DNA of 64,000 nucleotides from Gelatoporia subvermispora B (taxonomy: Eukaryota; Basidiomycota; Agaricomycetes; Polyporales; Gelatoporiaceae). This document shows positions 58,372 to 64,000 of this stretch, piece after piece. The stretch spans positions 285,940 to 349,939 of the forward strand of contig KB445797.1 in NCBI GenBank assembly GCA_000320605.2, written 5' to 3'. Made by a program: the position numbers and the translations under genes. Under the pieces are notes generated by a model. The model made no database searches. It was given only the letters and a program-made list of their open reading frames with translations, and was not told where the DNA came from. How positions within the stretch are numbered: position 1 is the stretch's first letter; each line of letters starts with the position of its first letter.

Positions 58372-61300
58372 ATGCCCCGAGCACCCCAGGAACCGAAGTC
58401 GTCGAAGTTACCGAGGTTGTCACAGAATACCTTAGGACCCAGCAATGTGACCCTGCGACGCCGGAGAAGAGATGAACAGGTTGAACATGGGTATCAGGAG
58501 TTTCTACCTGAAGGGGATGCGCTTGAGTGTGTGCAATTCTCGACCTTCTCGAGAGCCTCGGGCGTCAGGGTGACCACACCGGAAGTAGAGGGTGCGAACG
58601 CTTCTTATACCACCCCGCCTCTCACTCAGCACTGACTGCGGTTGTACAGATAACGATGTCTGTGCTGCGTCCGATTCACCTCAAGGTGCAGACCAGGTCT
58701 TCGTGCAGAGTGCCGCGGACGATCTGGCGTATATTCAAGCTGCTCTCGATCAAGTCATAGAGTCATTCTCGCTCCAAGCAGAATTCCTGGTATTCTTGGA
58801 GAGCCCGCACGAAGCGGGACCCTATCGACGAAGGACTGCGCGCGACCGAGCCTGTAACTCAAATCATCCTCTTCATCCACAAAACCCCGTCAACATTCCA
58901 CTCCTCGATCACGAGAACGCCATAGCGTCCTTACTTTCCTATCTGGAAGCCATCTCAACGTGCCGCGACGACGCTCTAGAGCAGCTCCGCCTCGAGCTGG
59001 TTAATCGAGCCGATCTTGAACTGTTCAGGGTCGATTTGATAAAGGAAATCGAATGGAACAGGCAACAACAGATATCAGCCGCTCCGCAACGTAATAACGA
59101 TAGGCGGAACTTCATCGATACCAGTGAGACTCTCAAAGCCACCGGTCAATGCCAACGGAACACTGATTCCGTCACGTTGCAGGACGCTTTCGTCAATCGC
59201 CCCTTGGAGAGCTCAGCCCGAACAACGTCATCCAAATTGCTTGTTATCTCGTGGTCTTGGTTGCCCATTTGATATTAGGCGTTCCACGCAGAGGCTCAGC
59301 ATTGATTTTAGCTGGTCTTCGATGTATCGTTTGCGTAACGCTCCTCGCTGCACGAGGTGGTATCCTTGACCCCTGCGATCAGGCCATCTTGAGCGATATC
59401 TTTCGCGACCCTCGTAGCGTTGTGGCCGCTTTCCATCTCGATCCTGACTTCCGCGTATATCCCTTCTGTCCTACTTGCTATAAGCTCCATCCTGGACGTC
59501 TATCGCCTAGCTCCACATCTGACTATTCCCAATCCCTTCCGTCCGTCTGTCCTGACATTTGTACCTTCCGGGAAGCAACGTCGGCGGTTCCATGCAATAC
59601 GGAGTTATGGCATACCCGGCTCGTTAATGGAAAGGAAGTTCGTTATGTGAAATGTACATTTCTGCATCAAGGCATGCAAGAATGGGTCGGGCGTCTCTTA
59701 TGCAGGCCAGGGATCGAAGAAGCGATGGAGCAGACTACTTCACGCCAACAGGATGGCCGTGGAAGCATGGCAGACATATGGGACGGCGAAGTCCTTCGGG
59801 CATTTCTCGGCCCGGATGGCAAAGAGCCGTTCATCAATGTTCCTGAAGGCGAGATGCGTCTAGTTTTCAGCCTCGCGGTGGATGGTTTCAATCCGTACCA
59901 GTCTAAAGAAGCAAAGCAGAATATAACGACTACCGCAATCTACATGGTCTGTCTTAACCTCCCGCCGAACCTCCGCTATCTATCCGAGAACATGTATCTG
60001 GTGGGACTGATTCCTGGACCGGGCAAGCCATCATTATCACAGCTCAATCACTTTCTGTCCTTGCTCGTCGATGACCTGCTCATTTTCTGGTCAACGGGCG
60101 TGTTCTATTCCGGTACATTCCAGCATCCCGGAGGAGTACTCGTCCGCACCGCCTGTGTTCCGCTCGTGTCAGATCTGCCCGCAGCACGGCAAGTAGCTGG
60201 GTTTGGATTGTATACGTCACGCTTTCTATGCAGCGTCTGTTACCTGGAGATCAAAGATATTGAAAATCTGGAAGTTGCATCATGGCCTCGTCGAGACCCA
60301 CATAATCATCGACTTCATGCTATCCAATGGTTGGAAGCCAATGTTGTGACAAGAGAACAGCTGTTCGCCGACAATGGCGTTAGATGGACGGAATTGCTCC
60401 ACCTCCCATATTGGGACCCTATCAAATTCACGGTGATCGACTCTATGCATAACCTATATCTTGGTCTTGTCAAGAACCATTGTCGCGCGATATGGGGAAT
60501 GAATGTCGATCTCGAAGATGGCGATGCTACGGTGCATCCCACGCAGAAACGGCCGGCAAGGCCCTCGGGGAAGGAAATGGAGAGCGCACTGTACATCCTG
60601 TACTTCGATAATCACGCTGCGCGGACACTGGATCGATGTTCTCAAGCTGTCTTGTGGCATTTGTGCGCAGACCGAGACCTCAGGCGGGTGGGAACGAAAG
60701 CCCGCTTGATCTCAGAGTTGATTCAGTGGGTACGTCGTTCAACACACTCCACTTTGAGTATCGCGTGGAGAGTATACTGTACTCATCTGGACTTGTTCTT
60801 TCAGCGCGAAATACGCGGGTTTCCCCAAGATCGAGTGGACGAAAGTGAAGATGAGGCAGACGTAGAGAGCGTCACGGATGTCGAGAGCTTATGCGGGTCA
60901 ACAAGCAGTTTGCTCTCGTCCCAGTCCGGAGATGTTGATATGATCGACTCTAATGCTCTACCCACATCGCGTGATATCATGCGTACGCTGTCACCTCCCG
61001 ACTTGGAGAAGCTGGAGAAGCTGGAGAATAAGCTGAGGGATGGAAATTGCGCCGCCTCGACAGTTGCTCGAGTCAGGAAGCGTATCCTGATCGCATTGTG
61101 CGACAGAACGCAATTGCCCTCTCAAGGTACTTCCAAAGAATTAGCAGACCGCTTGGCTCAGCATGTGAGTATTGTTCTTGCGCGACCTACCGCATACATC
61201 GCTGACCCTAATTGTGTCATCGTTCTATTGATCAGTTCCGGTCCACACTCCGAATGAACATTACTACAGATGAATTAGTCAAGAAAATTCAGGGCGGCCA

Positions 61301-62807
61301 TTGCAGCGTCGCCGGTATTGCTAAAGTCAGGAGGCTGGTACTGACCATGGCGTGCTACAACTATGGATTACCGGCCAATGGGTCACGCTCGGAGATAGCG
61401 CTACGTTTACTCGTGCATGTGAGTACTGCTACATCTAACTCATACTCTTTACTGATGAGTGGTAGTTTCAGGCGAAGGAACAATCGCTGACTTCCACTCA
61501 GAATGTTCCTTCTGTAAATGCGTTGGGCCGAGACGCCCTTTCTGCTATTCGCGAGGATCGAAACAACATGATACTTCCAAGCCGGGTGAATCCCATCCCA
61601 CAGGGTATCGGTACGACCGAGCACGGTAAACTCAGCGCCGATCAATGGAAGACGGCGTGCACTATCAATCTACCTATCACTCTGATCAGGATATGGAGTG
61701 CGGGGAGCAAAAGGCAGCGTGATATGCTCGCTAATTTCGTGCATCTCGCCACTGCCGTTACACTAGCAGGCCTCAAAGAGACGTCCCTTGACCACATCAA
61801 CCTTCTTGAGTATCACATCTCAGAATACCTGAGGACGATGAAAGACGTGTACAAGGAGAGTCCCGTATTGCCCAATCATCACCTCGCTATGCACATCCCC
61901 GATCAGTTGCGCATGTTCGGACCTGTGCACGCTACATCAAGCTGGCCATTCGAGAGGTGCAACTATGAAGAACAAGGTGTCCCAACAAACCATATGATTG
62001 GTACGTGCAACGCTCAGACTGAATAGAATTCTTGCATCTGATGATGTCCTAACTTGCGATACAGGCCAACTTGAGATGACGATGTCGAGGCAGATTTGTC
62101 GTGCTGGCAACCTACGGCCACTCATACGAGATCCGCGGTTAGCACCGGTAGTCGGAGAACTCGTCGAAGCCTTCAATACAATCTCTCGCGAAAATGAGAG
62201 AGGGACATATCTCGAGATCATGACAGATGGCACCGGTTCTTCGGCTCAGGCAGCATGCGGTACTCAGTCTGACGGCGAGAACATAATGCTTGACGAGGAC
62301 ATCTTCGAGCAGCTCCTGGGTATGTTGAACGATGATGCCCGCTTTGATTTGTATGTGGACGAGCGCAATATTGTCAAGAAGCGCCACCAAATTTTTCTTC
62401 ATCGTACTGCCATATCATTTTCCAAGATCATGATATCAGGGCTCGCTTACCAGCGGTACCGATCTTCTCCCCGCAACAGCAACGTCCAATTTCATGACCC
62501 TCGGACAGGAGATTTGTTGGCTGGGCGGATCGTAGAGATTTTCACCCATTCCCGGTTATCAAGAACTACGAACACGACCATTGAGGAGTCTTTCATTGCC
62601 ATAAAGAAATTGGAGGAGCTGACGAAGGCACACGCATCCCTGGACCCATACAGGAAGGTTCCCATCATTGGAGGACGTCTTTATCGCGATCGCTTCCAAG
62701 ATAACCTGGCAGTCGTTCATCCTAATGCGATCGTATGCTATGTCACGCAAACTCGGATGACGATGGCATCAGAAGGAGGAGAGTGTCCAGGCCTAGACCG
62801 GTGGTGA
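58372..62807 (+). mobile_element. Tnp2-family (EnSpm/CACTA, PF02992-type) transposase gene, apparently intact
   Basis: Proposed start ATG 58372 (MPRAPQEPKSSKLPRLSQN); the join into the next frame near 58600 is unresolved. From 58592 the frame is open across introns 59124-59182, 60730-60804, 61165-61235, 61419-61465 and 62001-62064. Landmarks: SPNNVIQIACYLVVLVAHL, FPFCPTCYKLHP-like YPFCPTCYKLHP, DIWDGEVLRAFLGPDG, MRLVFSLAVDGFNPYQSKEA (catalytic-type Asp), ENMYLVGLIPGPGKPSL, FLCSVCYLEIKD (zinc-binding type), FTVIDSMHNLYLGL (second Asp), two SAP-like helices near 61000-61160 and 61260-61415, and HHLAMHIPDQLRMFGP near 61880. The stop is 62805-62807. About 1300 aa, full family length. Terminal inverted repeats were looked for by eye and not found. 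Such elements move by cut and paste in the nucleus. Confidence 0.85.
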
Positions 62808-63705
62808 CGCCAAAGGCATCGGGAAGGGTGCAAATTCACGGCCCGATCAAGCCGCGCAGCTCTGATTGCACCGTGGGCATAGATCCATGTCCACGCTGCG
62901 GTAATGCTGAAGAAATGGTGGGAAACGACTCAATATCCTTTGCCTATTTCGGGAAGTCTCAGGTTCAAAATAAACAATGATTATTTTTTATGTCCTGGCA
63001 CTGTCTTCAGGCTACCGTAAGGTGGGACATTGCCGCGTTCAACTTGCATTTTTTCAGTCTACCGTCGCACACGTGGTATGGTGCAGACAATCTGAATGCC
63101 CACAGCTTGAGCCGACCTCGCGGCACCCTGATACCACGCATCAGGGAAATGGCCCGTTGCTACACAGACGTATGTAGGCGCCATAGCCCCGGTAGACAAC
63201 ATCGGAAGGTCCCCTTCCATATTGGGGTGCCATATTTGCGCGCGTGCTATCGCATCCTGTCCTAGCCGCCCATCGGACGCCGTAGGCCACGCGGCCCATA
63301 GTCGTCATAGTTTTTTAGTGTAGTATGTAGCATCTCAAGTCCTGGGCAGCTCCATGTAGCAGCTGGTCGCCTGTCCGTATATAGACTCTCTCCTCCCCCT
63401 AGTGCCATTCAACCCGCTCACGTTTGCATATGAATCATTCGCAGTAGCCACGAATCGTATTGAACCCGCCCGTAGCTATACAATTGATATCTATCGCAAT
63501 ACTCCCCTTGAATGTAATGCCCCTCGTACTATCCCTGGCCCGCTCCGCCTATACCCATTGGGCGAAATCATCATCACCTAGCAGGCTCTCCGCCGCCGCG
63601 CCCGCGCCAGCCTCCGGCTCTGCCTGCATCAGGTTTGATACTCCCGCGTTCGCTCTGCACCCGAAACGTCAGCGCCACACATCATGTACCTGAGATACTC
63701 TTCAG
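62808..63705. other. Spacer right of the transposase
   Basis: No supported gene. It may contain the right end of the transposon, but I could not identify a terminal repeat. Confidence 0.35.
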
Positions 63706-64000
63706 GACTCACCGGCATATCCTAAGGAGGTCTTGTTGCATCGTCTTGAACGCTTTTGATTGCTTCTTGATCGCGAAGGCTTCCCATCTCTCGAGAGTCT
63801 CGATGTACTTCTCGTAGTGCATTCTGTACGGCGTCTCCGTGAAATGGATGGGTTCTTCGATACCCTCCTTCCATTCATCTATAGCGCAACGAATCTACAA
63901 CCCGGAATCCGTTAGCTCGATGAGTGCCACTTGCCATGAACAACTTACAGCTGTCAGTGCTAGTGCGATGGTCGGCAGCGGCATCGCATCTTCGAAGTAC
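63706..64000 (-). CDS. DUF6532-type protein, C-terminal part (cut by window edge)
   Basis: On the minus strand the window edge begins with YFEDAMPLPTIALALTA, then an intron (about 63900-63950) and IRCAIDEWKEGIEEPIHF, MHYEKYIETLERWEAF, KAFKTMQQDLLRICR. This succession (PLPTIAL..TA / CAIDEW..G / F....Y...Y..HL..L..W) is the C-terminal signature I associate with the agaricomycete DUF6532 family, function unknown. The frame reaches TGA at about 63706, or a donor at the same place. The rest lies outside the window. Confidence 0.55.

Noticed and set aside
1..64000. CRISPR arrays, bacterial operons, tRNA or rRNA genes
   Set aside because: No spaced direct-repeat arrays were seen, the intron-rich genes are eukaryotic, and I could not identify any tRNA cloverleaf or rRNA segment by eye; a tRNA scan would be needed to exclude one firmly.

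Overview
The window comes from a filamentous basidiomycete, most likely an agaricomycete. Genes carry many short GT-AG introns (about 41-78 nt). Several families recognised here are agaricomycete expansions: Tnp2/EnSpm transposase, DUF6532, WD40 proteins with a C-terminal membrane segment, and a 'DFRPDF...PWN' family. These calls come from reading motifs by eye; no database search was run.

Layout. A near-identical 753-bp inverted repeat lies at 1-753 and 41301-42053 and brackets about 40.5 kb. Inside it are a lineage-specific gene (1045-4750, +), the Mph1/FANCM DNA helicase gene (4884-8175, -), and a G-patch/zinc-finger gene (9047-10280, +) that has lost its end. Then comes a long run of broken pieces of housekeeping genes: HSP90, a Neo1-type P4-ATPase (two pieces in opposite orientation), a cupredoxin, a SulP sulfate permease, GPI13/PIG-O and NAD formate dehydrogenase. 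Between them sit genes that still look readable: a 91-aa dsRNA-binding protein, a SUN-domain protein, a diverged uS2/RPS0 ribosomal protein, a 353-aa orphan, and two further members of the DFRPDF family (20548-22638 and 39347-41054). Beyond the right repeat is a 157-N gap flanked by two nearly identical 555-bp copies, which is probably an assembly overlap. After that come a hypothetical gene, a fourth DFRPDF-family gene (44718-45811), a WD40/membrane gene (46672-48378), a chitinase C-terminus fused to a decayed coiled-coil gene (50064-51702), a midasin fragment (53545-55690), a coiled-coil gene (56517-57381), an apparently complete Tnp2 transposase gene (58372-62807) and the end of a DUF6532-type gene at the right edge.

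Overall reading. Only Mph1 and perhaps the G-patch gene look like ancestral residents. The rest looks like an accessory, transposon-rich block that collects gene fragments. The fragments keep their introns, so they were copied as DNA and not through mRNA. Whether one large element bounded by the 753-bp repeats did this, or repeated small captures, cannot be settled from the sequence alone.
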